DNA from: Streptomyces toxytricini | GTDB taxonomy: Bacteria; Actinomycetota; Actinomycetes; Streptomycetales; Streptomycetaceae | Direction: 5' to 3' | Assembly (NCBI RefSeq): GCF_014649915.1 | Contig: NZ_BMTY01000004.1 | Location: 247,624-311,623, forward strand | DNA: 64,000 bases | Part shown: positions 37,113 through 47,546 of the stretch, piece after piece | How positions within the stretch are numbered: the first letter of the stretch is position 1 | Layout of the letters: each line of letters opens with the position of its first letter | Program-made: the position numbers and the translations under genes | The notes under the pieces: model-generated | What the model was told of the DNA's origin: nothing | Databases searched by the model: none | The model's input: only the letters and a program-made list of their open reading frames with translations

Positions 37113-39983
37113 ATGAGCGAGACGAACACCCCGGCCGCCGAGGCGGCCGAGGCGCACCGTTACACGGCCGCCATGGCCGCCGACATCGAGGCACGCTGGC
37201 AGGACGTCTGGGACGCGCAGGGCACCTACGAGGCCCCGAACCCCACCGGTGACCTGGCCGGAGACGCCGAGGTCGTCGCGCGCCCGAAGAAGTTCATCAT
37301 GGACATGTTCCCGTACCCCTCCGGTGCGGGCCTGCACGTCGGCCACCCGCTGGGCTACATCGCGACCGACGTCTACGCCCGCCACCAGCGGATGAGCGGC
37401 CACAACGTCCTGCACACCCTGGGCTTCGACGCCTTCGGCCTGCCGGCGGAGCAGTACGCCGTGCAGACCGGCACGCACCCGCGCGTGTCCACCGAGGCCA
37501 ACATCGAGAACATGAAGAAGCAGCTGCGCCGCCTGGGCCTCGGCCACGACAAGCGCCGCTCCTTCGCCACGATCGACCCGGACTACTACAAGTGGACCCA
37601 GTGGATCTTCCTGCAGATCTACAACGCCTGGTACGACGCCGATGCGAAGAAGGCCCGGCCCATCGCCGAGCTGGTCGCCGCCTTCGAGGACGGCAGCCGC
37701 GAGGTCCCCGGCGGCCGCGCCTGGGCCGACATGACCGCCGCCGAGCGGTCCGCGGTCCTGAACGACTTCCGGCTGGCGTACGCCTCGGACGCCCCCGTGA
37801 ACTGGTGCCCCGGCCTGGGCACCGTCCTGGCCAACGAGGAGGTCACCGCGGACGGCCGTTCCGAGCGCGGCAACTTCCCCGTGTTCAAGGCCAAACTGAG
37901 CCAGTGGAACATGCGGATCACCGCGTACGCCGACCGGCTGCTGGACGACCTGGACGCGCTGGACTGGCCCGAGGCCATCAAGCTGCAGCAGCGGAACTGG
38001 ATCGGCCGCTCCGAGGGCGCCCGCGTCGACTTCGCCGTCGGCGCCGACACCGTCACCGTCTTCACCACCCGCCCCGACACCCTGTTCGGCGCCACCTACA
38101 TGGTGCTGGCGCCCGAGCACCCGCTGGTGGAGAAGATCGTCCCGGCCGAGTGGCCCGAGGGCACCCACCAGGTGTGGACCGGCGGCTCGGCGACCCCGTC
38201 CGAGGCCGTCGACTCCTACCGCAAGCAGGCCGCCGCCAAGTCGGACGTCGAGCGGCAGGCCGAGGCCAAGGACAAGACCGGCGTCTTCACCGGCGCGTAC
38301 GCCGTCAACCCGGTCAGCGGCGCCCCCGTCCCCGTCTTCATCGCCGACTACGTGCTGATGGGCTACGGCACCGGCGCGATCATGGCCGTCCCGGCGCACG
38401 ACTCCCGCGACTTCGCCTTCGCGCAGGCCTTCGAGCTGCCGGTCCGCTGCGTCGTCGAGCCCTCCGACGGCCGCGACGCCGACCCCGCCGAGTGGGAGGA
38501 CGCGTTCACCTCCTACGACGGCACCATCGTCAACTCGACCGGCGAGGGCATCTCCCTGGACGGCCTCGGCGTCGTCGAGGCGAAGGCCGCCGTCACCGCC
38601 TGGCTGACCGAGCGGGGCATCGGCGAGGGCACGGTCAACTTCCGCCTGCGCGACTGGCTGTTCAGCCGCCAGCGGTACTGGGGCGAGCCCTTCCCGATCG
38701 TCTACGACGAGGACGGCGTCGCGCACTCCCTGCCCGAGTCGATGCTGCCGCTGGAGCTGCCCGAGGTCGAGGACTACTCGCCGCGCACCTTCGAGCCCGA
38801 CGACGCCGCCTCCCAGCCCGAGACCCCCCTGTCCCGCAACGAGGCCTGGGTCAACGTCGAGCTGGACCTGGGCGACGGCCGCGGCGTGCGCTCCTACCGG
38901 CGCGAGACCAACACCATGCCCAACTGGGCCGGCTCCTGCTGGTACGAGCTGCGCTACCTGGACCCGCACAACCGCGAGGCCCTGGTCGACCCGGAGATCG
39001 AGCGGTACTGGATGGGCCCGCGCGAGGGCGCCCCGCACGGCGGCGTCGACCTGTACGTGGGCGGCGCCGAGCACGCCGTGCTGCACCTGCTGTACGCCCG
39101 CTTCTGGTCGAAGGTGCTGTTCGACCTGGGCCACGTCTCCTCGGCGGAGCCGTTCCACAAGCTGTTCAACCAGGGCATGATCCAGGCGTACGCCTACACC
39201 GACGAGCGCGGCGTGTACGTCCCGGCGGCCGAGGTCGAGGAGCGCGACGGCGGCTACTTCTTCGAGGGCCGGCCGGTCAAGCGCGAGCACGGCAAGATGG
39301 GCAAGTCCCTCAAGAACGCCGTCACGCCCGACGAGATCTGCGAGGAGTACGGCGCGGACACCCTGCGCCTGTACGAGATGGCCATGGGGCCCTTGGACGT
39401 CTCGCGGCCGTGGGACACCCGCGCCGTGGTCGGCCAGTACCGGCTGCTGCAGCGCCTGTGGCGCAACATCGTGGACGAGGAGACGGGCGCCGTCACCGTC
39501 GTCGACGGCGAGCCGGGCGAGGACACCCTGCGCGCCCTGCACAAGGCGATCGACGGGGCCGGCGCCGACATGGCGGGCCTGCGCTTCAACACCGCCATCG
39601 CCAAGATCACGGAGCTGAACAACTTCCTGACCAAGGCGGGCCGCCCGCTGGAGCGCCCGGTCGCCGAGGCGCTGGTCCTGCTGGTCGCCCCGCTGGCCCC
39701 GCACATCGCGGAGGAGCTGTGGCACCGCCTGGGCCACACCGACTCGGTCGTGCACCAGGCCTTCCCGGTGGCCGACCCGGCGTACGTGGTGGACGAGACC
39801 GTCACGTGCGTCGTCCAGGTCAAGGGCAAGGTCAAGGCCCGCCTGGAGGTGCCGCCGGCGATCTCCGAGGCCGACCTGGAGCAGCTGGCGCTGGCCGACG
39901 CGGCGGTCGTGGCGGCCGTGGGCGGGGCCGAGATCCGCAAGGTGATCGTCCGCGCGCCCAAGCTGGTCAACATCGTCGTCTGA
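37113..39983 (+). CDS. leuS: Leucyl-tRNA synthetase
   Basis: This 956-residue class I synthetase charges tRNA-Leu. The HIGH motif reads HVGH (75-78), the KMSKS motif is KMGKS (about 728-732), and the CP1 editing domain, with [13 protein letters not shown] and [16 protein letters not shown], is complete. [15 protein letters not shown] sequence ([14 protein letters not shown]) precedes the catalytic half. ATG 37113 ([10 protein letters not shown]) is the natural start; the open frame back to 36810 runs through the second tRNA and attenuator and is not coding. Expression should rise when leucine charging falls, through the leader at 36962. Confidence 0.97.
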   Translation: MSETNTPAAEAAEAHRYTAAMAADIEARWQDVWDAQGTYEAPNPTGDLAGDAEVVARPKKFIMDMFPYPSGAGLHVGHPLGYIATDVYARHQRMSGHNVLHTLGFDAFGLPAEQYAVQTGTHPRVSTEANIENMKKQLRRLGLGHDKRRSFATIDPDYYKWTQWIFLQIYNAWYDADAKKARPIAELVAAFEDGSREVPGGRAWADMTAAERSAVLNDFRLAYASDAPVNWCPGLGTVLANEEVTADGRSERGNFPVFKAKLSQWNMRITAYADRLLDDLDALDWPEAIKLQQRNWIGRSEGARVDFAVGADTVTVFTTRPDTLFGATYMVLAPEHPLVEKIVPAEWPEGTHQVWTGGSATPSEAVDSYRKQAAAKSDVERQAEAKDKTGVFTGAYAVNPVSGAPVPVFIADYVLMGYGTGAIMAVPAHDSRDFAFAQAFELPVRCVVEPSDGRDADPAEWEDAFTSYDGTIVNSTGEGISLDGLGVVEAKAAVTAWLTERGIGEGTVNFRLRDWLFSRQRYWGEPFPIVYDEDGVAHSLPESMLPLELPEVEDYSPRTFEPDDAASQPETPLSRNEAWVNVELDLGDGRGVRSYRRETNTMPNWAGSCWYELRYLDPHNREALVDPEIERYWMGPREGAPHGGVDLYVGGAEHAVLHLLYARFWSKVLFDLGHVSSAEPFHKLFNQGMIQAYAYTDERGVYVPAAEVEERDGGYFFEGRPVKREHGKMGKSLKNAVTPDEICEEYGADTLRLYEMAMGPLDVSRPWDTRAVVGQYRLLQRLWRNIVDEETGAVTVVDGEPGEDTLRALHKAIDGAGADMAGLRFNTAIAKITELNNFLTKAGRPLERPVAEALVLLVAPLAPHIAEELWHRLGHTDSVVHQAFPVADPAYVVDETVTCVVQVKGKVKARLEVPPAISEADLEQLALADAAVVAAVGGAEIRKVIVRAPKLVNIVV

Positions 39984-40056
39984 CGGCGGTGACCTGCGTC
40001 CGGTCAGGACCGGCGGCTGAGGCCGGCCGGCCCGCCGGGCTCGGGGTCTTCCCGTA

Positions 40057-40097
40057 CGGGCAGGTTGGGGGTTCGATGGGAACCCCCGACCTGCCCG
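40057..40097 (+). terminator. leuS terminator
   Basis: A 17-bp stem with one T-G pair (arms at 40057-40073 and 40081-40097) and a 7-base loop lies 74 bases after the leuS stop. Confidence 0.7.
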
Positions 40098-40145
40098 TGG
40101 CGTTTACGGTGGAGGGGACGGAAAACGGCAGGGGAAGGGGTCCTC

Positions 40146-40907
40146 GTGGAGGCAGGCGCGTTGATCATCATGTTCACCTTGGTGATGCTGTTCGCCCTCC
40201 TGGGTCTCGGCGCCTGGGCCACGGTGAAGGCGGTCGGCGCGGCCAAGCGCGGGGTGGACCGGACGATCACCCAGGCCAAGCGGACCGTGGAGGACACCGC
40301 CCTCAAGGCGAAGAGCATCGGCCAGGTCGGGGTGCCCGGCTCGCTGGCCCAGCTCCGGCTGGACCTGCGGACGTCCATGCGGACCACGCAGGAGGCCCTC
40401 AGGGAGGGCTCCCGCGTCGACGCCTCGCTGAAGGAGTCGCTCGTCCTGTTCGAGCAGCTCAGTGCGCACGGGCACGCGCTGGACGACGAACTGAAGCGGC
40501 TGGAGCAGGAGCCCGACCGGGCGCGGGTCGCCGCGGCCCTGCCCGACCTGCGGGAACGGGTCGCGAAGATCACGCAGTCCGCGGACTCCCTGCGGTGGGC
40601 CGCGCGCGACCGGGCCCGCCGGTTCGCCGAGGACGACCTGTCGACCCTGTCGGCGCAGATCGAGGTCGAATCGGACGCGCTGCGGGACTACGCCTCGCGC
40701 CGGGACCCCCTGGACGACCTCGCGGAGGCCGCGGCGTCGTGGGACGCGGCGGCGGGCCCGGCGGCCGGGCCGGGAACCGGTCGGGGCGAGCAGCGGCAGG
40801 ACGCCCGCGGACAGCGGGGGGATTCGCAGACTCCGGCCCTCGACGCCCCCGCGCCGGCCCCGCAGTACCCGTGGCAGAAGAGCGCCCGTCCCGAGACGAC
40901 CACCTGA
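40146..40907 (+). CDS. Unknown membrane-anchored coiled-coil protein
   Basis: This 253-residue protein has an N-terminal membrane span (LIIMFTLVMLFALLGLGAWA, about 7-26), then about 170 residues of charged helix with heptad-like spacing (LRLDLRTSMRTTQEALREGS, LKRLEQEPDRARVAAALPD), and a Pro/Ala/Gln-rich tail ending YPWQKSARPETTT. I do not recognise a catalytic motif. The GTG at 40146 follows AAGGGG and removes a non-coding-looking extension from 40065. It stands alone between leuS and degV. A structural or scaffold role is possible. Confidence 0.75.
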   Translation: MEAGALIIMFTLVMLFALLGLGAWATVKAVGAAKRGVDRTITQAKRTVEDTALKAKSIGQVGVPGSLAQLRLDLRTSMRTTQEALREGSRVDASLKESLVLFEQLSAHGHALDDELKRLEQEPDRARVAAALPDLRERVAKITQSADSLRWAARDRARRFAEDDLSTLSAQIEVESDALRDYASRRDPLDDLAEAAASWDAAAGPAAGPGTGRGEQRQDARGQRGDSQTPALDAPAPAPQYPWQKSARPETTT

Positions 40908-41012
40908 GACGGGGCCCGGGCTGCGGCCCGGAGACGGCCTGCGAGCACGGGCGCTTGCACCGCGTCCCCCGCGGCGGGAGGGGTCGGGCTGCCGGCCCGC
41001 CCGCTCTGGCGG

Positions 41013-41018
41013 TAACCT
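41013..41018 (+). promoter_or_regulatory. -10 box of a leaderless promoter for the DegV gene
   Basis: TAACCT lies 7 bases before ATG 41026. Confidence 0.5.
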
Positions 41019-41025
41019 CCGCCTC

Positions 41026-41871
41026 ATGTCCCGCCATGTCGCGATCGTCACCGATTCCACGGCCTACCTGCCCCAACCGGCCATGGCGCGGCACGGAATC
41101 ACCTCCGTCCCGCTGACCGTTGTCCTCGGCGACGAGGCCCTCGAAGAGGGGACCGAGATCTCGGCGCGCAGCCTGGCCCTCGCGCTGCAGAAGCGCCGGT
41201 CCGTCACGACGTCCCGGCCGAGCCCCGAGGAGTTCGTCCGGGCCTACCGGACGGTCGCGGAGAGCGGCGCCGAAGCCATCGTGAGCCTGCACCTGTCCGC
41301 GGAGTTCTCCGGCACGTACGACGCCGCCGTGCTGGCCGCGAAGACGGCTCCCGTTCCGGTGCGCGTCGTCGACACCGGCATGGTCGCCATGGCCCTCGGC
41401 TTCTGCGCCCTGGCGGCGGCCGAGACCGCCGAGGCGGGCGGCTCCCTCGACGAGGCCGTGGCCGCCGCGGAGAAGCGGGCCGCGGACATGGCCGCGTACT
41501 TCTACGTCGACACCCTCGACTACCTCCGCCGCGGCGGCCGCATCGGCGCCGCCCAGGCCCTCCTCGGCTCGGCACTGGCCGTCAAACCGCTGCTCACCCT
41601 GGACGGCGGCCGGATCCAGATGCTGGAGAAGGTGCGCACCGCGTCCAAGGCCATCGCGCGGCTGGAGGAGTTGGCGGTCGAGCGGGCGGGCGCGGCGAGC
41701 GTCGACGTGGCCGTACACCACCTGGCCGCTCCCGAGCGGGCGGAGAAGCTGGCGCAGCGGCTGCGGGAACGCATCCCCGGACTGGTGGAACTGCACGTCA
41801 GCGAGGTCGGCGCGGTCATCGGCGCGCACACGGGGCCGGGGCTGCTGGCGGCGGTGGTCTCCCCGCGCTGA
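41026..41871 (+). CDS. DegV family fatty-acid-binding protein
   Basis: This 281-residue soluble protein has the DegV fold: IVTDSTAYLPQPAMARHGI, the phosphate-binding TSRPSPEEFVRAYR, SLHLSAEFSGTYDAAVLAA in pieces, and GRIGAAQALLGSALAVKPLL. In Firmicutes, DegV (FakB) proteins hold a fatty acid for the FakA kinase; whether that is so in this organism is not known. The ATG has a -10 box 7 bases upstream and no ribosome site. No FakA-like gene is seen nearby. Confidence 0.9.
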   Translation: MSRHVAIVTDSTAYLPQPAMARHGITSVPLTVVLGDEALEEGTEISARSLALALQKRRSVTTSRPSPEEFVRAYRTVAESGAEAIVSLHLSAEFSGTYDAAVLAAKTAPVPVRVVDTGMVAMALGFCALAAAETAEAGGSLDEAVAAAEKRAADMAAYFYVDTLDYLRRGGRIGAAQALLGSALAVKPLLTLDGGRIQMLEKVRTASKAIARLEELAVERAGAASVDVAVHHLAAPERAEKLAQRLRERIPGLVELHVSEVGAVIGAHTGPGLLAAVVSPR

Positions 41872-41969
41872 CCCCGGCGGTGTACCCCGGAACGGGTGGC
41901 CCGGTTGTCCACAACGGCGGGGCCATCCACCGGAATTGAGTACTCCGGACGGGCGCGGGGAGACGTCCC

Positions 41970-41975
41970 TACCGT
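41970..41975 (+). promoter_or_regulatory. -10 box of a leaderless comEA promoter
   Basis: TACCGT lies 6 bases before the ATG at 41982. Confidence 0.45.
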
Positions 41976-41981
41976 CGTGGC

Positions 41982-44066
41982 ATGACTCTTCGCACACGCC
42001 GTACGCGCCGCCCCGGAGCCGCCTCGGGCCCGGGCCGGCCGCCCCACTCCGACCACCGGCTGCGCCACGGCCGCGGGCGGCCCCGCCGACGCGATGCCGG
42101 ACACCCAGACCCGGCGGCCGTCCGCCGACGCGCCGAAGCCCTCCTCGGCGGCACCGCCCCACCGCCGCCCCCGCCCCCTCCGCCGCCGCCCGACTCCGCG
42201 GCCCCCGACGGCGCCTGGGTGGATCCGCTCGGGTCGGCGGATCGGGCCGGGTCGGCGGATCGGGCCGGGTCGGCGGACGCGGCTTGGTCGGCAGACCCGG
42301 GCGGACCGGCGGATCGGATCCGGTCGGCCGGTCCACCCGGTGCGCGGGAGCCCGGCGGCGCTGTGGATGAGGTTCCGCCTGGGGTTGCGGCACGGCCTCC
42401 GGATGAACTGCCGCCTGCGGAGTCGGCCCAGTCAGCGTATCCGGTTCGGCCGACGGGTCCTCCCTGGTCGGCAGATCCGGCCTCGTTGGCTGGGCCGCCC
42501 GGTCTGTCGGACTCCGACGGCGCCGGGGGTGCGGCTCCGCCCGGGGAAGAGGCCCCGCCCGGGGATCCGGCCCAGTCGGCCGCTTCGGCTTGGCCGGCGG
42601 CCAGGGCCTGGCAGACCGGTCCGCCCGGCGCGTCGGGGCCCCGAGGTCCCGCGGGCGCCGTCCCGCCCGCGGTTCCGGACCGGGCGGCGGATGAGGTCGG
42701 GCGTGCGGGACCCGGCGGCGCTGCGGTCCCGGGCCGGTCGGAGATCCCCCTCTGGCCCTCGGAGGCGATCGGGGCTGCGGGCGCGGTCGGGGGCGGGGAG
42801 CTTGGAGGCGCCGCGGTTCCGGGTCGGCCCGCGGATGCGGGCGGGCGCGGGGAGTCCGGCGGTACTGCGGTTCCGGGCCGACCTGCCGTTACGGGCCGAC
42901 CGGAGGACGCGGTCGGCGGTGCGGAGCCTGGAGCTGCTGGGGATGCGGTCCCGTCTGCGGCTCCGGTCCGGCCTCCGGATGCGGTCGGGCACGCGGGGTC
43001 GCGCGGCGCTGCGCTTCCGACCCGGCCGTGGGATGCCCTTCGGCCTGCGGATGCGGTCGGCGGTGCGGAGAACGGCAGCCCCCCGGGTCCCGTCCGGCCG
43101 GCCGCTCCTGTCCTGAATGAGGATGCCGTCCGCGGCGGTGTGGAGAACGGCGGCGCTGGTGGTCGCGTGTGGCCGGCCGTCCCGGGCCGGTCTGCGGATG
43201 TGGTCGGGGGCGCGGAGATCGGCGGTGCTGCGGTGCCGGGTCGGCCCGGGATGCCCGGCCGGTCCTGGGCCGCGGATGCGGTCGGGCGCGCGGAGTCCGG
43301 CGGTGCTGCGGATTCTGGCCGGCCCTGGGGAGGGGGCGGGGCTGCCGAGTCGGTGCCGGGAGTCGGGCCGCCGGTGGGCGGGGAGGGCGCCGTGCACCGC
43401 GGGATGAGGTGGCTGGGGGTGCGGGAGCGGCTGCCGGTGTGGGTGCAGGCGCGGCTGGAGGTGCGGCCCCGTGCGGTGGCCGCCGTCGCGGTGGTCCTGG
43501 CGGCCGGGGTGGCGTTCGGGGCGCAGCAGTTCTGGTCGGCGCGGCCGCGGCCGGTGACGCCGCCCGCGGTGGTCGCGCCGGCAGGGGTGCCCGCCCCCTC
43601 GCCGGGCGCGGCTCCCGCCGCGCCGGCCGCTGTCGGGCCGGCTTCCCCTGTCGTGGTGGACGTCGGCGGCAAGGTCCGCGATCCGGGGCTGCGGCGGCTG
43701 CCCGCCGGCTCCCGCGTGGAGGACGCGCTCGCCGCGGCCGGGGGAGTGCTGCCGGGGACCGACACCACCGGGCTCAACCGGGCCCGTGTCCTCGTCGACG
43801 GGGAGCAGGTGCTGGCCGGGGTGCCCGCACCGGCCGCACCGTCCGGCCAAGGCGGCCCGGGCGGGCCTGCCGCCGGGCCGCTCAGCCTCGGGACGGCTAC
43901 CGTCGAGCAGTTGGACGCCCTGCCCGGGGTGGGGCCGGTGCTGGCGCGCCACATCGTCGACTTCCGCACCGCCCGCGGCGGCTTCCGCTCGGTGGAGGAG
44001 CTCCGGCAGGTCAACGGCATCGGCGAGCGGCGTTTCGCCGACCTCCGGAAGCTGGTGCGGCCGTGA
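41982..44066 (+). CDS. comEA: ComEA-type DNA-binding protein with a very long repetitive N-terminus
   Basis: This 694-residue protein ends with the ComEA core: one membrane span at about 488-508 (AVAAVAVVLAAGVAFGA), an SLBB domain (VVDVGGKVRDPGLRRLPAGS, about 560-620) and a helix-hairpin-helix pair (LDALPGVGPVLARHIVDFR and INGIGERRF-like NGIGERRFADLRKL). The core binds DNA outside the membrane and hands it to ComEC. The 480 residues before the span are low complexity: a proline run, GSADRAGSADRAG, then many degenerate copies of DAVGGAExGGAAVPGRP. That is much longer than I expect for the family. Its stop overlaps the ComEC start by GTGA. Confidence 0.85.
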   Translation: MTLRTRRTRRPGAASGPGRPPHSDHRLRHGRGRPRRRDAGHPDPAAVRRRAEALLGGTAPPPPPPPPPPPDSAAPDGAWVDPLGSADRAGSADRAGSADAAWSADPGGPADRIRSAGPPGAREPGGAVDEVPPGVAARPPDELPPAESAQSAYPVRPTGPPWSADPASLAGPPGLSDSDGAGGAAPPGEEAPPGDPAQSAASAWPAARAWQTGPPGASGPRGPAGAVPPAVPDRAADEVGRAGPGGAAVPGRSEIPLWPSEAIGAAGAVGGGELGGAAVPGRPADAGGRGESGGTAVPGRPAVTGRPEDAVGGAEPGAAGDAVPSAAPVRPPDAVGHAGSRGAALPTRPWDALRPADAVGGAENGSPPGPVRPAAPVLNEDAVRGGVENGGAGGRVWPAVPGRSADVVGGAEIGGAAVPGRPGMPGRSWAADAVGRAESGGAADSGRPWGGGGAAESVPGVGPPVGGEGAVHRGMRWLGVRERLPVWVQARLEVRPRAVAAVAVVLAAGVAFGAQQFWSARPRPVTPPAVVAPAGVPAPSPGAAPAAPAAVGPASPVVVDVGGKVRDPGLRRLPAGSRVEDALAAAGGVLPGTDTTGLNRARVLVDGEQVLAGVPAPAAPSGQGGPGGPAAGPLSLGTATVEQLDALPGVGPVLARHIVDFRTARGGFRSVEELRQVNGIGERRFADLRKLVRP
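42231..42277 (+). repeat. 18-bp tandem repeat in comEA
   Basis: The unit GGGTCGGCGGATCGGGCC occurs twice exactly and a third time in part. It lies in the repetitive N-terminal coding region, which goes on as more degenerate repeats to about 43340. Confidence 0.8.
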
Positions 44067-46619
44067 ACCGCGGGCCGGCCGTCCGGAAGGCGTCGGGCGG
44101 CCCCGCGCCCGGCGGGGGCGCCGACCCCGAGCGGGGGCCCGCGGATCTGCGGCTGGTGGTGCCCGCGCTGGCTGCCTGGGCGGCGGCCGCGGCCGCGCTC
44201 GGCCTGCCCGGCGCGTGGACCGCCGCCGCTGTCTGCGCCGCCCTCGCGGGGGCCGGGCTGCTGCTGTGCGCCGGGTGCCGGAGCCCGGAGCGCCTGTGGC
44301 GGGCGGGGACGGCCGCCGCGCTCGCGCTGCTGTGCGCCGCGGCCGGCGCGGCCGTGGCGGGGCTGACCCGGGCCGAGGAGCGGGCCGGGCCCGTCCCCGC
44401 GCTGGCCCGGCAGCACGCCCGCGTGCTCGCCGAGGCGGCCGTGACCGCCGACCCGCGGACCGCCCGCGGGGGCAGCGGCCCGCCGCTGGTCGTGGTGGAC
44501 GCCCTGCTGACCCGGGTGGGGGCGCCGGGCGGCGGGCACGTCAGGGTGGCCACACCGGTGCGCCTCCTCGCCTCCGACCCGGGGTGGGTGCGGCTGCTGC
44601 CGTCCACCCGGGTCTCCGTGGAGGGCCGGCTGGAGCCCGGCCGGGCCGGTGAGCGGGCGGTCGCCGTGCTGCGGCCGCAGACCGGCACCGGCCCCGCCGT
44701 GACCGGCCCGCCCACGGCCGTCCAGCAGGTCGCCGGTGGGCTCCGGCAGGGGCTGCGCACGGCAACCGGGGGGCTCGCCCCCGACCCGAGGGCCCTGCTG
44801 CCGGCGCTCGTCGTCGGGGACACCTCCCGGGTCCCGCCCGACTTGCACGAGGCGTTCCGGGCCACCGACCTGCTGCACCTGCTGGCCGTCTCCGGGTCCA
44901 ACCTGACCGTGGTGCTGTTCCTGCTCATCGGGCCGCCCGCACGGGCCCAGCTCGCCGAACGGCGCGGACTCGCGCCCCGCCTCGGGCTCTCCCTGCGGGC
45001 GACCGCCCTCGCCGGGGCGGCGCTGGTGCTGGCGTTCATCGCCGTCTGCCGGCCCGATCCCAGCGTCCTCCGGGCCGCGGCCTGCGGGGCGATCGGCCTG
45101 CTGGCCGTCGCGACGGGCCGGCGGCGGTCGCTGCTGCCGGCGCTGGCCGCGGCCGCGCTGCTGCTCCTCCTCCACGACCCGTGGCTGGCCCGCAGCCCCG
45201 GATTCCTGCTCTCCGTCCTCGCCACCAGCGCACTGCTGACCCTCGCCCCGCGGTGGAGCCTTGCCCTACGGCGGCGCGGGATGCCGGCCCGCCCCGCGGA
45301 GGCGCTCGCCGCCGCGGCCGCCGCGCAGGCGGTGTGCGCGCCGGTGGTCGCGGTGCTGTCCGCCCGGGTCAGCCTCGTCGGGGTGCCGTGCAACCTTCTC
45401 GCGGAGTTCGCGGCCGCCCCGGCGACCGTCCTGGGTTTCGCCTCGCTGGCGGCCGCCCCGCTGTACCCGCCGGCCGCGCAGCTGCTCGCCCGGTGCGCGG
45501 CCTGGCCGGCAGGGTGGATCGCCGCAGTGGCGCGGGCGGGCGCCCGGCTGCCCGGGGCGGAACTCGCCTGGCCCGGCGGGCTCGGCGGCGGGCTGCTGCT
45601 GGCCGCAGCCGCGGGGGCCGCCGTACTGCTCGGGCCGCGGCTGGTCCGCCGGCCGTGGGCGTGCGCCGGGCTGGCGGTGCTGCTGCTCGCCGCACTGCTG
45701 CGGCCGCCGCAGCTCACCCGTACGCTCACGGGCTGGCCGCCGCCCGACTGGAGCTATGTGCAGTGCGCCGTCGGGCAGGGCGACGCCGCCGTCCTGGCCG
45801 CGGGACCCGGCACGGCCGTCGTCGTGGACGCGGGGCCCGAACCGGGGCCGGTGGACTCCTGCCTGCGCGCCCTCGGGGTGCGGAGCGTGCCGCTGCTGCT
45901 CCTGACGCACTTCCACGCCGACCACGTCGGAGGCCTCCGCGGGGTGCTGAACGGCCGGTCGGTCGGCGTGATCCAGACCACTGTGCTGGAAGAGCCCGCC
46001 GGGCAGGCCGCGTTCGTGCGGAGGACCGCCGCGGCGGCCGGCGTGCCGGTCGTGCCCGCCTGGGCGGGGGAGCACCGCCGGGCCGGGCCGCTCGAATGGC
46101 AGGTGCTCTGGCCGCCGCCCGGCGGCCCCGCGCCCGAGGGCCCCAACGACGCGAGCGTCGCCCTGCTGGTCCGCACCTCCGGGCTGACCCTGCTGCTGCT
46201 CGGGGACCTCGAACCGCCTTCCCAGCAGGCCCTGTTGGACAGCCGGCCGGACCTCGGCCCGGTGGACGTCCTCAAGGTCGCGCACCACGGCTCCGCCCAC
46301 CAGGACGCCGAGCTGCACGCCCGGGTCAGGCCCCGCCTGGCGCTCATCCCGGTCGGCGCCGGGAACCGCTACGGGCATCCCGCGCCGGGCACGCTCGCCC
46401 GTCTGAGGGCGCTCGGCGCGACCGTTCTGCGGACCGACACCGACGGGTCGGTGGCCGTGGCCGGAAGCGGTCCGCGACTGCGCGCATTCCCAGCGCGACG
46501 AACGCGGCGACACGCCCATACCGGGCGTGCCCGCTCTGTTTGCCCACAACCCGGCCGCATGATCGAATGCGTTTTCGCCACAGCGGAACAAGTCCACACA
46601 GCACGGGGGTGCATCAACC
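44063..46619 (+). CDS. comEC: ComEC/Rec2 DNA channel protein; expected stop codon missing
   Basis: ComEC moves single-stranded DNA across the membrane. The N-terminal hydrophobic part and OB-like domain, the Competence domain (LLHLLAVSGSNLTVVLFLLI in pieces, ALVVGDTSRVPPDLHEAFRATD) and the C-terminal metallo-beta-lactamase-like domain (LLTHFHADHVGG, GDLEPPSQQALL, KVAHHGSAH) are intact to about 46,470. The GTG start overlaps the comEA stop. No stop codon follows the domain: the frame runs on through yceI and holA to TGA/TAA-type stop at 49370-49372. I end the feature at the yceI start as a practical limit. Rare CGA codons at 46475, 46496, 46499 and 46508 each differ from TGA by one base. Confidence 0.8.
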
Positions 46620-47501
46620 ATGTTCGGTCGCAGACGGGGGTCCGAGACGGCCGGGAGCGCCGGCTCGCACACATCCGCGACCCTGACGCTGCCTCACACG
46701 GCGCGCCTGCTCAGCTGCCGGGTCCTCGACACCGTGCACCAGCCGGTCCGGCGGGCGGCGTTCGAGGTGACCGACCCCATCGGCCGGCCCGTCGTCAGCG
46801 GGGAGACCGACCCGTACGGGGGGTTCACGGCGGCGGTCCCGGAGGGCGAGTACCGGCTCACCGTCACTGCGGAGGGCTACGCGCCGTTCCACGGGGCGAC
46901 GCTGCTCGGGGACGCGGCGCCGGCCGGCACCGCGGAGATCATCCTCGATGCGGTGGAGCCGCCGCTGCTGCCCGCGCCCGGGCACTGGGAGATCGACCCG
47001 GGGCACTCCTCGATCGCGTTCACGGCCCGGCACATCGGCTTCGCCAGGATCCGGGGCCGGTTCACCACCTTCGCCGGCGCGGTGCGGATCGCCGACCGCA
47101 TGGAGGACTCCTCCATGCACGTGATCATCGACACGGCGAGCATCGACACCGGTCTGCGGATGCGGGACGACCACCTGCGCTCCGCGGATTTCCTGGACGC
47201 CGCCCGACACCCGACGGTGGAGTTCTACAGCGAGCGGTTCATCCACCGCAGCGGCAGCCGGTGGGCCGTCGCAGGAGCCCTCACCCTGCGGGGCACGAGC
47301 CGGTCGGTGACCCTGGACACCGAGTACCTGGGGCTGGGGACGGGGATGGAGGGCGAGCCGAGGGCCGCCTGCCGGGCGACGGCCGGGCTCCACCGCGAGG
47401 ACTTCGCCCTCGACTGGCAGTCCGTGCTGGCGGGCGGGGTCGCCGCCATCGGCTCCGCCGTCGACGTGGGCCTCGACGTGCAGGTCGTCCGCAAGGCCTG
47501 A
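46620..47501 (+). CDS. YceI family protein with N-terminal carboxypeptidase-regulatory-like domain
   Basis: This 293-residue protein has two parts. Residues about 30-105 form a small beta-sandwich (VLDTVHQPVRRAAFEVTDP, YGGFTAAVPEGEYRLTVTAEGY), like the regulatory domains of carboxypeptidases. Residues about 120-290 are a YceI lipocalin-like barrel (WEIDPGHSSIAFTARHIGF, LRMRDDHLRSADFLDAARHP), a family that binds isoprenoid lipids. There is no clear signal peptide, so the site of action is uncertain. A GGGGG run precedes the ATG by about 14 bases. The ComEC frame runs through this gene in another phase. It converges with the 80-residue gene. Confidence 0.85.
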   Translation: MFGRRRGSETAGSAGSHTSATLTLPHTARLLSCRVLDTVHQPVRRAAFEVTDPIGRPVVSGETDPYGGFTAAVPEGEYRLTVTAEGYAPFHGATLLGDAAPAGTAEIILDAVEPPLLPAPGHWEIDPGHSSIAFTARHIGFARIRGRFTTFAGAVRIADRMEDSSMHVIIDTASIDTGLRMRDDHLRSADFLDAARHPTVEFYSERFIHRSGSRWAVAGALTLRGTSRSVTLDTEYLGLGTGMEGEPRAACRATAGLHREDFALDWQSVLAGGVAAIGSAVDVGLDVQVVRKA

Positions 47502-47505
47502 CCCG

Positions 47506-47546
47506 GGCCCCGACCCGGGCTCCGGCCGGCGCTCCGGCCCGGGGCC
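47506..47546. terminator. Possible terminator between yceI and the 80-residue gene
   Basis: GGCCCCG and CGGGGCC pair around a GC-rich inner part that can also fold. It lies between convergent stop codons and touches the last base of the minus-strand gene. Confidence 0.4.

Noticed and set aside
42231..43340. Repeat array as a CRISPR or replication iteron cluster
   Set aside because: The repeats are in frame, vary continuously and have no uniform spacers; they code for a low-complexity protein part.
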